The position numbers and the translations under genes were made by a program. From positions 744,001-808,000 of the forward strand of contig WNWL01000001.1 in the NCBI GenBank assembly GCA_009733745.1: a stretch of 64,000 nucleotides of DNA, written 5' to 3'. The notes under the pieces are model-generated. The model did no database searches. It was given only the letters and a program-made list of their open reading frames with translations, and was not told where the DNA came from. This document shows positions 1 to 8,782 of this stretch, in pieces (position 1 is the first letter of the stretch; each line of letters starts with the position of its first letter). This DNA is from Oceanobacillus sp. HTM 045 (GTDB lineage: Bacteria > Pseudomonadota > Alphaproteobacteria > Rhodobacterales > Rhodobacteraceae).

Positions 1-459
1 GCGCTGATCGTGGTGGGTCCGAAGGACCTGCCCCGGATGCTGCGCACGGCCGGGCAGTGGGTCGGAAAGATGAAGTCGATGGCGCGCGAGTTCCAGCGCT
101 CCATGAACGACGCCGCCCGCGAGGCGGACGTGGCCGACATCAAGGAGCTGAAGTCGCTCAAGTCGGATCTCGAGGGCATCAATTCCGAGTTCCGGCGCCA
201 GGCCAACGTGTCCGCGTCGGCAACGAAGTCGAGCCCGAAACCGGCATCCAAGGCGGCAGAGGCCAAGCCCGCGGCGAAACCGGTAGAGGCTGCATCCGGC
301 AATGCCGGGGCAGGGGCGACGGCGGCCTCCGTAGCCGATCCGAAGCCCGCCAGCGCGCCCGACCCGGCACCGTCTTCTGCACCGTCCCCCGCCGCAACCG
401 ACAGCGCGCCCGCAAGCCCCGCCTCCGGCGCGGCCGGGGCTGACGCCAGCAAGGCATGA
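1..459 (+). CDS. tatB: Sec-independent translocase subunit TatB (5'-truncated by window edge)
   Basis: This is the C-terminal part of TatB, the membrane-anchored subunit that, with TatC, recognises twin-arginine signal peptides of folded exported proteins. The frame is open from base 1. The visible start ([20 protein letters not shown]) matches the end of the TatB/TatA transmembrane helix and the hinge followed by the amphipathic helix. After about residue 60 the protein becomes a low-complexity Ala/Pro/Ser/Lys tail, as is usual for TatB. The real start and most of the membrane helix lie upstream of the window. Its stop overlaps the tatC start in an ATGA, so the two are translationally coupled. 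TatA, expected just upstream, is not visible. TatB rather than TatA is favoured by the long tail and the direct coupling to tatC. Confidence 0.9.
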   Translation, partial: ALIVVGPKDLPRMLRTAGQWVGKMKSMAREFQRSMNDAAREADVADIKELKSLKSDLEGINSEFRRQANVSASATKSSPKPASKAAEAKPAAKPVEAASGNAGAGATAASVADPKPASAPDPAPSSAPSPAATDSAPASPASGAAGADASKA

Positions 460-1274
460 CCGACGTGAAGGACGACGCAGACGACCATATCGAGGCGAGC
501 CGGGCGCCGCTGATCGAACACCTGATGGAGTTGCGCAACCGGCTCGTCTGGTCTCTGATCGCGGTCGGCAGCATGGCGGTGATCTGCTTCATCTTCCATG
601 CCGAGATCGTCCAGTTCCTCGCCGCGCCGCTGCGCCGGGTCGACCCGGACGCCGTGGTGACCACGCTGAACCCGCAGGAGGCGTTCTTCACGGTGATGAA
701 CCTCGCCATCTGGGGCGGGTTCTTCTTTGCCTTCCCGATCGTGGCCTTCCAGCTCTGGCGCTTCGTAGCGCCGGGCCTCTACCGCAACGAGCAGGGCGCC
801 TTCCTGCCGTTCCTGATCGCCACGCCGTTCCTGTTCATCCTCGGCGCGTCGCTGGCCTATTTCATGGTCATCCCGCTGGCGCTGGACTTCCTGATCTCCT
901 TCGCCGAGGGCATCTCGACCGAGGACGGGATCGGGGTCGAGAACGAAAACCGCTTCTCCGAGTATGTCGGCTTCATCAAGGTGATGCTGCTGGCCTTTGG
1001 CGCCTCTTTCGAGCTGCCGGTGCTGCTGACGCTGCTCGGCCGGGCCGGGATCGCCTCGGCGGACGGGCTGGCGGCCAAGCGCAAGTATGCCATCGTCGGC
1101 ATCGCCGCCGTGGCCGCGATGATCACGCCCCCGGATTTCATCAGCCAGATCGCGCTCGGCGTGCCAGTCTACCTGCTCTACGAGATCTCCATCCACCTCG
1201 TGCGCGGCTTCGAGCGCAAGCGTGCGGAGCGCGAGGCGGAAGAGGATGCAGAGCTCGGCCTGACCGGGGAGTGA
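456..1274 (+). CDS. tatC: Twin-arginine translocase subunit TatC
   Basis: TatC is the polytopic core of the Tat export complex in the inner membrane and binds the RR signal peptide. The 272-residue product is a usual length. Near the N-terminus it carries the family motif [10 protein letters not shown] (about residues 20-29), part of the signal-peptide binding site. Six hydrophobic segments follow, and the segment [19 protein letters not shown] is the characteristic TatC periplasmic/TM region. The C-terminus is a charged Glu/Arg-rich cytoplasmic tail. The ATG overlaps the tatB stop (ATGA), and the next gene starts four bases after the stop, so tatB, tatC and the DUF815 ATPase gene look like one transcription unit. 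Confidence 0.97.
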   Translation: MTDVKDDADDHIEASRAPLIEHLMELRNRLVWSLIAVGSMAVICFIFHAEIVQFLAAPLRRVDPDAVVTTLNPQEAFFTVMNLAIWGGFFFAFPIVAFQLWRFVAPGLYRNEQGAFLPFLIATPFLFILGASLAYFMVIPLALDFLISFAEGISTEDGIGVENENRFSEYVGFIKVMLLAFGASFELPVLLTLLGRAGIASADGLAAKRKYAIVGIAAVAAMITPPDFISQIALGVPVYLLYEISIHLVRGFERKRAEREAEEDAELGLTGE

Positions 1275-1278
1275 CCGG

Positions 1279-2142
1279 ATGCGCGACGACCTGCCCGAGG
1301 ATGCGCTGACCCGCATCGCCGAGGCGCTGGAACGCCTCGCACCGCCGCCCGCGCGGTTGCCCGACCTATCCTCGGCGCAGGCCTGGGTCTGGCATTCCCG
1401 CCCCGACGGGCTGGAGCCGGTCGCGCGGGTCAACCGGGTCGGCCTGCCGCTCCTCGTCGGCATCGACCGGTCGCGCGACACGCTGCTGGAGAACACCCGC
1501 CGCTTCGCCGCCGGGCTTCCGGCCAACAACGCGCTGCTCTGGGGCGCGCGCGGCATGGGCAAGTCCTCTCTGGTCAAGGCGGTCCATGCCGAAGTGGCCG
1601 GGGAGGCGGGCGGTGCCGGGCTGGTGCTCGTGGAAATCCAGCGGGAAGACATCCCCTCCATCGGCCGCCTGCTGACGCTGCTGCGCGAGGCCGAGGGCTA
1701 CCGCTTCCTGCTGTTCTGCGACGACCTCTCTTTCGACAAGGATGACAGCCACTACAAGTCGCTGAAGGCCGTGCTCGACGGCGGCGTGGCGGGGCGACCC
1801 GAGAACGTGCTGTTTTACGCCACCTCGAACCGGCGTCACCTGATGCCGCGCGACATGATCGAGAACGAGCGTTCCACCGCGATCTCGCCTTCCGAGGCGA
1901 CCGAGGAGAAGGTCTCGCTCTCCGACCGGTTCGGCCTCTGGCTCGGCTTCCATCCCTGTTCGCAGGACGAGTATCTCGCCATGATTCACGGCTATTGCGA
2001 CGCCTTCGGCATCGCCATCGCCGAGGAGGAGCTGCGCGCGCAGGCGATCGAGTGGCGGCAGACCCGCGGCTCCGTCTCCGGCCGCGTCGCCTGGCAGTTC
2101 ATCCAGGACCTCGCCGGCCGCCACGGCGTGAAGACCGGCTGA
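1279..2142 (+). CDS. DUF815-family AAA+-like ATP-binding protein
   Basis: This is a 287-residue P-loop protein of the DUF815 family, whose cellular role is not established. A Walker A motif (GARGMGKSS, about residues 89-97) and a Walker B-like hydrophobic strand ending in acidic residues (FLLFCDDLSF) support ATP binding. Later motifs NVLFYATSNRRHLMPRDM and LSDRFGLWLGF are typical of this family and resemble the sensor and arginine-finger regions of AAA proteins. The gene follows tatC after only four bases and ends at a strong hairpin at 2162-2191. The position suggests co-transcription with tat genes, but this does not show a role in export. Confidence 0.88.
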   Translation: MRDDLPEDALTRIAEALERLAPPPARLPDLSSAQAWVWHSRPDGLEPVARVNRVGLPLLVGIDRSRDTLLENTRRFAAGLPANNALLWGARGMGKSSLVKAVHAEVAGEAGGAGLVLVEIQREDIPSIGRLLTLLREAEGYRFLLFCDDLSFDKDDSHYKSLKAVLDGGVAGRPENVLFYATSNRRHLMPRDMIENERSTAISPSEATEEKVSLSDRFGLWLGFHPCSQDEYLAMIHGYCDAFGIAIAEEELRAQAIEWRQTRGSVSGRVAWQFIQDLAGRHGVKTG

Positions 2143-2161
2143 TATCCGGCGATTTCCGCAT

Positions 2162-2195
2162 ACGAGGCGCGGAGCAAGCCCCGCGCCTCGTCTTT
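2162..2195 (+). terminator. Rho-independent terminator after the tat-DUF815 unit
   Basis: A perfect 11-bp stem (2162-2172 with 2181-2191) encloses an 8-base loop and is followed by TCTTTCC. It lies 20 bases after the DUF815 stop and just before the convergent end of the PCuAC gene. The stem is symmetrical, so it may also help terminate the minus-strand gene, although there is no T-run on that side. Confidence 0.68.
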
Positions 2196-2203
2196 CCCGA
2201 TAA

Positions 2204-2695
2204 TCAGTGGCTGTGGCCGTGGCCAGCCGTCGCCTTGCCGATCGGCACGACCATCTCGACCGTACCGGCCTTCTCGAAGGTCAGCGTCAGTGGGATGGTG
2301 CCGCCTTCCTCCAGCGGTGCGGTGACGCCCATCAGCATGATGTGGAGGCCGCCGGGCTTCAGCACCGTCTCGGTGCCGGGCTCGATGGCGATGCCGCCCT
2401 CCACCGGGGACATCTGCATCACGCCGTCGGCCATCTTCGATTCGTGCAGCTCGACCATCCTGGCCGCAGGTGTAGAGGCGGCGACGAGGCGGTCGGCTTC
2501 GCCCTCGGTGGTCAGCGTCATGAAGACAGCCGAGTTCGGCGCCGGGCCGATGGTGGCCCGCGCGACCGCGCCGTGGATCATCACGTCACCGGCATGGGCC
2601 ATGCCCGGCTCCATGTCATGTGCCCCGGCGGGGAGGGTGGACGCCACGGCAAGGGATGCGGCGAGCACGGCGCCGCTGAGAATGGTGCGAATCAT
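2204..2695 (-). CDS. Copper chaperone PCu(A)C family protein
   Basis: This is a periplasmic copper chaperone of the PCuAC family, which passes Cu(I) to the CuA centre of cytochrome oxidase, often with Sco. The 163-residue precursor starts with a typical signal peptide ending at AGA-HDM. The mature part carries the family pattern of a Met in NSAVFMTL, then about 20 residues later HESKM (HxxxM variant), then further Met/His ligands in the LKPGGLHIMLMG strand. The C-terminus ends in a His-rich GHGHSH tail that could add metal binding. The ATG at 2695 is chosen because AGGAAAG precedes it and the signal peptide begins there; the frame is open further upstream without signal-like sequence. A DUF2946 gene lies 41 bases upstream on the same strand, consistent with a copper-handling pair. 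Confidence 0.88.
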   Translation of the reverse strand: MIRTILSGAVLAASLAVASTLPAGAHDMEPGMAHAGDVMIHGAVARATIGPAPNSAVFMTLTTEGEADRLVAASTPAARMVELHESKMADGVMQMSPVEGGIAIEPGTETVLKPGGLHIMLMGVTAPLEEGGTIPLTLTFEKAGTVEMVVPIGKATAGHGHSH

Positions 2696-2736
2696 GTGTG
2701 TCTTTCCTGACTGGTGTTCCGAAGAGGTGGTTCCGG

Positions 2737-3111
2737 TCAGGCGGCAGGCGGTGCGCGTGCGGTGTAGGACCGCAGCGGCGACGGGGTGGCGATGCGGTCC
2801 CGGATGGTCCACTGGGCCGGTGCGGCTCCGTGGGCCGGTTCCGGCAGCAGCAAGGGCAGGGCGGCCAGCCCCGGCGCGCCGAACAGGCAGCAGCTTTCGC
2901 AGTCATGCGCCGGCGCGGGAGCACCACGTGCGGGCGCGCCTTCGTCCCGCGGGCCGATGTCGAGCGTGACCTCGACATGCTCGCCCAGCGGGTTGCAGAG
3001 CACGGCGGTGAGAACACGGTCCTCGCCCGCCGCCGCGGTCATCGCTGCCGGGGCGGCGGTGCGCAGGACCAGCGCGAGGGCAAGCAGGAAGAGGGCCGCG
3101 GCGCGTCTCAT
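2737..3111 (-). CDS. DUF2946-like small secreted or membrane protein
   Basis: This is a small protein of about 124 residues. It begins with a hydrophobic signal or anchor segment (RRAAALFLLALALVLR), has a CESCC cysteine cluster in the middle, and ends in ARAPPAA, which resembles the R-x-PP ending of DUF2946 proteins. Those proteins often sit next to copper-handling genes, and here the PCuAC gene is immediately downstream on the same strand. The function is unknown; metal binding through CESCC is an inference. The start at 3111 was chosen at the signal sequence. An in-frame ATG at 3147 would add 12 residues, and the frame remains open to 3372. Confidence 0.65.
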   Translation of the reverse strand: MRRAAALFLLALALVLRTAAPAAMTAAAGEDRVLTAVLCNPLGEHVEVTLDIGPRDEGAPARGAPAPAHDCESCCLFGAPGLAALPLLLPEPAHGAAPAQWTIRDRIATPSPLRSYTARAPPAA

Positions 3112-3392
3112 GGCATCCCGATAGCGCCGCCGCCCCGGATGCGCCATGAAAATATTGGTGCATCGCCCTTCATCCGCCACTAGATTGCGGCTGTCTGGCG
3201 GAGGCGCGGATGCCTGACCGCCGGAAGCGAGCAGGGCCGGGGCACGATCTCCGGGGCCGCCGGCGGCAAGGCGCCGCAGGGCCGCAATGAATGGCCGGTC
3301 CGGCGTCGCGGCGACGGCAGGACAGGGCGGAAAGACACGGCGAGCAAGGAACGGCTCCACCAAATGGGGCACCGGAAGCAGGTGCGGGGCGT

Positions 3393-6077
3393 ATGCTGAG
3401 ATTTGTTGCGAACATCGTGAGCTTCACGACCACCGGGGCCATATTCGCCATCGGGGCGATGATGGCCGTGGTCTCGATGTATGACGACAACCTGCCATCG
3501 GGCGAGCGGTTGACGGAGTACCGTCCGCCGCTGATCACGCGCGTCTATTCCGGTGAGGGAAGGGTGATCGCCGAGTTCATCCCGCGCGTGGACATCTGCG
3601 AGGAGGAACATCCCGGCGACGCCGCCGCGGTTGCCGCCTGCAAGGCGAAGCACGGCCAGAGCCATTTCCGGGTAGAGCGCCGCGTCTTCGTGCCGTTCGA
3701 CGAGATCCCGCCGCTGGTGGTCAACGCCTTCATCTCGGCCGAGGACAAGAATTTCTGGGACCACCCCGGTGTCGACGCGGTCGGCATCGCCAAGGCGTTC
3801 GGTCGCTACGCGATGGCCAAGGCCAGCGGCGGCGGCGCGCGGCTTTCGGGCGCCTCGACCATCACCCAGCAGGTGATGAAGAACTTCCTCGTCGGCGACG
3901 AGCGGTCGGTCGAGCGCAAGGTCAAGGAGGCGATCCTCGCGGTGCGGATGGAGGGAGTTCTCTCCAAGGAGCGGCTGCTGGAGCTTTATCTCAACAAGAT
4001 CTATCTCGGGCAGGACGCCTACGGCATCGTCGCCGCGGCCAACAACTATTTCGGCAAGTCGCTGGAAGAGCTGACGACGGAGGAGGCGGCCTATCTCGCC
4101 GCGCTGCCCAAGGCGCCTTCCGACCTGCACCCGATCAAGAACCGCGACCGGGCCGTGGCGCGGCGCAACTACGTCATCGAGGAGATGTTCCAGAACGGCT
4201 ACCTGCCGCTCGAGGAGGCGAGCCGCGCCCGCTCTGCGCCGCTCGATACCATTGTCGATGACCCTGACGGCCCTGCTCTCGCCAAGGCCGACCCGACCTA
4301 CTTCACCGGTGAGATCCGCCGCCAGCTCATCCGCGAGCTGGGCAAGGAGACGCTCTACGAGGGCGGCCTGACGGTGCGCGCCACCATCGACCCCGAGCTG
4401 CAGCGCATCGCCGCGCGGGCCCTGCGCCGGGGGCTTGAGAAGTACGACCGCGCGCAGGGCGTCTATCTCGGCCCGCTGCGGACCATCGACGACCTCGGCG
4501 ACGGCGCCGACTGGCAGAAGATCCTGCGCCGGACCAACGCGCCGCGCGACATCGAGGGCTGGTCGCCCGCCGTCGTGCTGGCGGTGGACGGCGACGGCGC
4601 GACCATCGGCGTCGACGGGTTCGACGGCGACGGCCCGGCGGGGCCGGGCACCGCACGCCTCTCGATCGCGGCGGAGCGGAAGTGGATCCGCCAGGCCGTG
4701 CGCGGCGACAGCAAGACGCGGGTGCGCCGGTCGGAAGATCTCTGGGCGGTGGGCGATCTGATCCTCGTCCGTGCGGAGGAGGGGGGCGGCTTCTCGCTCC
4801 GCCAGATTCCCGAGGTGCAGGGCGCCTTCATGGCGATGGACCCGTTCACCGGCCGCGTGCTGGCGATGCAGGGCGGCTTCTCCTACGAGCACTCGGTGTT
4901 CAACCGCGCCACGCAGGCGCTGCGCCAGCCGGGATCGAGCTTCAAGCCGTTCATCTACGCCGCCGCGCTGGACGCGGGCTACACCCCCGCGACCATCGTG
5001 CTGGACGCGCCGGTGGTGGTGCGCGCGGGCGGGGCGCCGTGGAAGCCGCAGAACTCCTCCGGCCGGTTCTACGGCCCCTCGCCGATGCGGGTCGGGCTGG
5101 AGCAGTCGCGCAACCTGATGACGGTGCGCATCGCCCAGCAGATCGGCATGGACCGCGTGGCGCTCTACGCCGAGAAGTTCGGCGTCTACCAGAACATGCC
5201 CCACCACCTGTCCTACGCGCTCGGCGCGGGCGAGACGACGCTGTTCAAGATGGTCGCCGCCTACGGCATGTTCGCCAATGGCGGCAAGCGGGTGGTGCCG
5301 ACGCTGGTGGACCGCGTGCAGGACCGGTTCGGCGAGACGCTCTACCGCCACGACCCGCGCGCCTGCCAGGGCTGCACGGTGGAAGCCTATCGGCCGGACC
5401 GAGAGCCGCTGCTGTTCGACGCGCGCAGCCAGATCATGGACCCGGTAACGGCCTACCAGCTCGTCTCGATGATGCAGGGCGTGGTCACGCGCGGCACGGC
5501 CTCGCGCACCGTGGGCGGGCTGCCGTACCCGATCGCGGGCAAGACCGGCACGACCAACGACTCCAAGGACGTCTGGTTCATCGGCTTCTCCACCAATCTC
5601 GTCGCTGGCTGCTTCATCGGCTTCGACGACCCGCGCCCGATGGGACGGGGGGCCTATGGCGGCACGGTCTGCGGGCCGGTGTTCCGCGAGTTCATGGCCG
5701 AGGCGCTGGAACTGCGCGGCGGGGCGGGCAAGTTCCGCGAGCCGCATTACGGCAGCGAGATGATCACGGTGAAGATCGACCGCATCACCGGCGAGCGGCT
5801 GCCGGACGATGCCACCGGCCCCAACGTCATCGTCGAGGTGTTCCACCGCGGCACGGAGCCGGAGCTCTACGCCTCGGTCGGCGCACTGGCGGGCGACGCG
5901 GAGCTGTTCGGCGGCTTCGGCGGCGGCGACCTGCCCTACTCGCTCGGCGCGGAGGAGGAGTTCGAGGGCGGCTCGCTGAGCGGTGCGACGGGCGAGGACC
6001 CGGTCGGAGGCGCGGGCGGCCCCAGCCGGCCGAAACCGCCGACCTCGGTCGGGATCGGCACCGGCGGGCTCTACTGA
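3393..6077 (+). CDS. mrcA: Penicillin-binding protein 1A (bifunctional transglycosylase/transpeptidase)
   Basis: This class A PBP polymerises and cross-links peptidoglycan. The 894-residue product has an N-terminal membrane anchor (about residues 5-30). The GT51 glycosyltransferase domain carries the catalytic glutamate in SAEDKNFWDHPG (E117) and the motifs GASTITQQVMKNF and RKVKEAILAVRME. An inserted OB-like region (about 300-430) is typical of PBP1A. The transpeptidase domain has SSFK (catalytic S515), SRN and KTGT (K717). The start at 3393 gives the anchor at the N-terminus; the frame is open to 3291, but the upstream residues look non-coding. A very long antisense frame over this gene is an artefact of codon bias. 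Neighbouring prfB is a frequent partner in Rhodobacterales. Confidence 0.96.
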   Translation: MLRFVANIVSFTTTGAIFAIGAMMAVVSMYDDNLPSGERLTEYRPPLITRVYSGEGRVIAEFIPRVDICEEEHPGDAAAVAACKAKHGQSHFRVERRVFVPFDEIPPLVVNAFISAEDKNFWDHPGVDAVGIAKAFGRYAMAKASGGGARLSGASTITQQVMKNFLVGDERSVERKVKEAILAVRMEGVLSKERLLELYLNKIYLGQDAYGIVAAANNYFGKSLEELTTEEAAYLAALPKAPSDLHPIKNRDRAVARRNYVIEEMFQNGYLPLEEASRARSAPLDTIVDDPDGPALAKADPTYFTGEIRRQLIRELGKETLYEGGLTVRATIDPELQRIAARALRRGLEKYDRAQGVYLGPLRTIDDLGDGADWQKILRRTNAPRDIEGWSPAVVLAVDGDGATIGVDGFDGDGPAGPGTARLSIAAERKWIRQAVRGDSKTRVRRSEDLWAVGDLILVRAEEGGGFSLRQIPEVQGAFMAMDPFTGRVLAMQGGFSYEHSVFNRATQALRQPGSSFKPFIYAAALDAGYTPATIVLDAPVVVRAGGAPWKPQNSSGRFYGPSPMRVGLEQSRNLMTVRIAQQIGMDRVALYAEKFGVYQNMPHHLSYALGAGETTLFKMVAAYGMFANGGKRVVPTLVDRVQDRFGETLYRHDPRACQGCTVEAYRPDREPLLFDARSQIMDPVTAYQLVSMMQGVVTRGTASRTVGGLPYPIAGKTGTTNDSKDVWFIGFSTNLVAGCFIGFDDPRPMGRGAYGGTVCGPVFREFMAEALELRGGAGKFREPHYGSEMITVKIDRITGERLPDDATGPNVIVEVFHRGTEPELYASVGALAGDAELFGGFGGGDLPYSLGAEEEFEGGSLSGATGEDPVGGAGGPSRPKPPTSVGIGTGGLY

Positions 6078-6102
6078 GCGGCGGGCGGTGCCGGGTGGCG
6101 CG

Positions 6103-6690
6103 ATGACCGGGCAGGACCGCCGGGTCGGTGTCTACATCGACCGCAAGGAGACGTGGCAGGAGGAGTTGCGCGCGCTGCGAGCCATCCTGCTGGATGGCCC
6201 GCTGGGCGAGACCTTCAAGTGGCGCCAGCCCTGCTACACCCATGCGGGCTCCAACGTTGCGATGATCGCGCGGATGAAGGACTGCTGCGTGCTCTCCTTC
6301 TTCCAGGGGGTGCTGCTGAAGGACCCGGAGGGCATCCTCGAACCGCCGGGCGCCAATTCCCGCTCGGCGCGGGTGGTCCGGTTCAAGAGCGTTGCAGGGA
6401 TCGAGGAGAAAGAATCTGCGCTGCGCGCCCTTGTCCGCGAGGCCGCGGAGGCGGCGGAGGCCGGGCTGAAGGTCGAGTTCGCGAAGGATGATCTTGAGTA
6501 CCCGGAGGAACTGGTCGACCGGCTCGATGCCGACGACGGTTTGCGCGCCGCCTTCGAGGGACTGACGCCGGGTCGCCGCCGCGGCTGGGTGCTGCATTTC
6601 TCCGGCGCGAAGCAGTCGGCTACCCGCACCGCCCGGATCGATCGCGCCGCGCCGCTGATCCTCGACGGCAAGGGGATGCACGACCGCTAG
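6103..6690 (+). CDS. YdeI/OmpD-associated (DUF1801-type) family protein
   Basis: This 195-residue cytoplasmic protein appears to have two parts. The N-terminal DUF1801-like domain carries ETFKWRQPCYTHAGSNVAMI and a CCVLSFFQGVLLKDP strand. The C-terminal OmdA/YdeI-like segment carries EDGLRAAFEGLTPGRRRGW-type residues and ends in the SGAKQSATRTARID region. Family members have been linked to peptide or bacteriocin resistance and to general stress, but the biochemical activity is unknown. The gene lies between mrcA and prfB on the same strand, 25 bases after mrcA. The ATG at 6103 is preferred over the longer open frame from 5983, which overlaps mrcA and is low-complexity. Confidence 0.8.
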   Translation: MTGQDRRVGVYIDRKETWQEELRALRAILLDGPLGETFKWRQPCYTHAGSNVAMIARMKDCCVLSFFQGVLLKDPEGILEPPGANSRSARVVRFKSVAGIEEKESALRALVREAAEAAEAGLKVEFAKDDLEYPEELVDRLDADDGLRAAFEGLTPGRRRGWVLHFSGAKQSATRTARIDRAAPLILDGKGMHDR

Positions 6691-6813
6691 GCGCGCAGGC
6701 CCGCCACGCAGCCCCCTGAGCCGCCCGCCCGAAACGTGGCCCGGCTTGCAGCCACCCGGCCCGCGCGCTAGGTAGGCGGCTTGCCGACCAAGCAGACCGG
6801 AAAGACCCTCGCC

Positions 6814-7944
6814 ATGAAGGCCGATACACAACAGACCGTCGAGGCGATCGAGAAGTCGCTGGAACTCCTGCGCGCGCGTATCGGCTGGGACACGGCCGAG
6901 CACCGGCTGGAGGAATTCAACGCCCGCTCCGAGGATCCGACGCTCTGGGACGACCCCGCCAACGCGCAGAAGGTGATGCGCGAACGCCAGCGCCTCGCCG
7001 ACGCGGTGGACGGCTACAAGGCGCTGGAAAGCGAGCTTTCGGACCTTGTCGAGCTGATCGAACTGGGCGAGGCGGAGGACGACGCGGAGGTCGTCGCCGA
7101 GGCAGAGGGGCAGCTCAAGGCGCTGAAGGACCGGGCGGCCGAGAAGGAGATCGAGGCGCTGCTGAACGGCGAGGCCGACGGCAACGACACCTTCCTCGAA
7201 ATCAACGCCGGCGCGGGCGGCACCGAGAGCTGCGACTGGGCGGCGATGCTGGCGCGGATGTACGTCCGCTGGGCCGAGCAGCATGGCTACAAGGTCGAGC
7301 TCCAGTCCGAGAGCGCGGGCGAGGAGGCCGGCATCAAGTCCGCCACCTACCAGATCAAGGGCCCGAACGCCTATGGCTGGCTCAAGAGCGAGAGCGGCGT
7401 GCACCGGCTGGTCCGCATCTCTCCCTATGACAGCCAGGCGCGGCGGCACACCTCCTTCTCGTCGGTCTGGGTCTACCCGGTGGTGGACGACAGTATCGAG
7501 ATCGAGATCAAGCCGAACGACATCCGGATCGACACCTACCGCTCCTCCGGCGCGGGCGGCCAGCACGTCAACACCACCGACTCCGCGGTACGGATAACCC
7601 ACCACCCGACCGGGATCGTGGTGACCTCCTCGGAGAAGTCGCAGCACCAGAACCGCGACATCGCCATGAAGGCGCTGAAATCGCGGCTCTACGACCTGGA
7701 GATGAAGAAGCGCACCCAGGCGATCCAGGACGCGCATGACGCCAAGGGCGAGATCGGCTGGGGCAACCAGATCCGCTCCTACGTGCTGCAGCCCTACCAG
7801 ATGGTGAAGGACCTGCGCACCAACGTTGAGACCTCCGACACGCAGGGCGTGCTCGATGGCGACCTCGATGCCTTCATGGCCGCCGCGCTGGCGCAGGACG
7901 TCACCGGCAAGACCCGCGGCGAGGCGCAGGGCGAGGACGCCTGA
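6814..7944 (+). CDS. prfB: Peptide chain release factor 2
   Basis: RF2 terminates translation at UGA and UAA. The 376-residue protein has the GGQ peptidyl-hydrolysis motif at residues 248-250 within [20 protein letters not shown]. The codon-recognition loop reads [14 protein letters not shown], so the SPF tripeptide is SPY here. The start at 6814 ([20 protein letters not shown]) matches the family N-terminus; an in-frame TTG lies 33 bases upstream. The coding frame is continuous from the start. There is no internal UGA near codon 25, so the programmed +1 frameshift that autoregulates E. coli prfB is absent. The gene converges on the next gene with about 20 bases between stops. Confidence 0.96.
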   Translation: MKADTQQTVEAIEKSLELLRARIGWDTAEHRLEEFNARSEDPTLWDDPANAQKVMRERQRLADAVDGYKALESELSDLVELIELGEAEDDAEVVAEAEGQLKALKDRAAEKEIEALLNGEADGNDTFLEINAGAGGTESCDWAAMLARMYVRWAEQHGYKVELQSESAGEEAGIKSATYQIKGPNAYGWLKSESGVHRLVRISPYDSQARRHTSFSSVWVYPVVDDSIEIEIKPNDIRIDTYRSSGAGGQHVNTTDSAVRITHHPTGIVVTSSEKSQHQNRDIAMKALKSRLYDLEMKKRTQAIQDAHDAKGEIGWGNQIRSYVLQPYQMVKDLRTNVETSDTQGVLDGDLDAFMAAALAQDVTGKTRGEAQGEDA

Positions 7945-7963
7945 GGACGCTTGAGCGGCGCCG

Positions 7964-8653
7964 TCAGGCTCCGTAGTCCTGCTCGTAAAGGTCCCAGCGC
8001 AGGTTCGACCACCTGTGGACGAAGAGCGTGGTCCATGCGTCCGCGCGCATCTCGATGAAGGCGGGCAGGTCGGGCGGCGGCCCGTCGCACTGCACGTCGC
8101 CGATGCCCGAGTTGGGGTAGGTCAGCACCGTCAGCTCGGCGCCGAGCCAGTCGGGCGGCTGGTCGGTCGCGGCCATCGGCGCCGGCTTCTGGAGCACCCG
8201 CCCGTCCTCCAGCCGCAGGCAGTAGACCTCGAAGGTCCGCTGCCGGTCACGGAAGCGTTTGATGTCGGTGATCCGGCCCCCGGTGGCTTCGACCATGCCG
8301 GCGTCGAGATCGGCGCGGATGCGCTCCTGATGCGCGCCTGCCTCGCTGCCGATCGCGGATAACAGCCCCATGTTCTTGCGGAACACCAGCACGAAGGCCA
8401 AGACGCCCAGCGCGATGCCGCCGCCCGCCATCAGGACGAGGCCGGTGCTGTCCGAGCCCCGGTGATTGACGCCGAGATAGCTGAGCAGCAGGGCCCAGGA
8501 GAGCGCCGCGCCCAGCCCGCAGGCGAGGGCCTCGAAGAAGAGCGTGCCGGTGAGACCCTTCGGGCCGGTGGCGGCGCTCGCCCTAGCGAGCATTTCCTCG
8601 AGCCGGGCGCGCTCGCGCGCGGTCATCTCGCGTGTCTGCGTGGTGCCTGTCAT
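7964..8653 (-). CDS. Hypothetical membrane protein with two TM segments
   Basis: This is a 229-residue protein that I cannot assign to a family. It has a charged N-terminal segment (TARERARLEEMLARAS), two adjacent hydrophobic helices at about residues 38-60 and 68-90 separated by a short NHRGSDST loop, and a soluble C-terminal domain of about 130 residues. The soluble part includes AELTVLTYPNSGIGDVQCDG and a Trp-rich end (FVHRWSNLRWDLYEQDYG). The topology suggests an inner-membrane hairpin with a globular domain on one side. The ATG at 8653 is supported by an AGGGGGC ribosome-binding site eight bases upstream; the frame extends 17 codons further without a better site. It lies 129 bases downstream of the Hint-domain gene on the same strand. 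Confidence 0.7.
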   Translation of the reverse strand: MTGTTQTREMTARERARLEEMLARASAATGPKGLTGTLFFEALACGLGAALSWALLLSYLGVNHRGSDSTGLVLMAGGGIALGVLAFVLVFRKNMGLLSAIGSEAGAHQERIRADLDAGMVEATGGRITDIKRFRDRQRTFEVYCLRLEDGRVLQKPAPMAATDQPPDWLGAELTVLTYPNSGIGDVQCDGPPPDLPAFIEMRADAWTTLFVHRWSNLRWDLYEQDYGA

Positions 8654-8782
8654 CGCTAGAGCCCCCTGGAAACCGGCAGGTTCATCCATGGGTCGGCGTT
8701 TCACGCAATCTGGTTCAATCCCGGCACCTGCGCCCGGTCTGGGGCGCAGGCGGGGTTGGCAGGCGAGGCAAGTGCGCCGGGA

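Noticed and set aside
3180-5846. 888-codon antisense open frame over mrcA
   Set aside because: Its sequence is low-complexity, rich in Arg, His, Val and Asp with no motif, and lies wholly opposite the intact mrcA. Long antisense frames are expected in GC-rich genomes where the third codon base is G or C.
5827-7737. 636-codon antisense frame over the YdeI-like gene and prfB
   Set aside because: It contradicts the strongly supported prfB and has no ribosome-binding site or motif.
8727-8750. 8-bp inverted repeat between the Hint gene and the two-TM gene
   Set aside because: The stem has no T-run on the minus strand, so I could not support it as a terminator.
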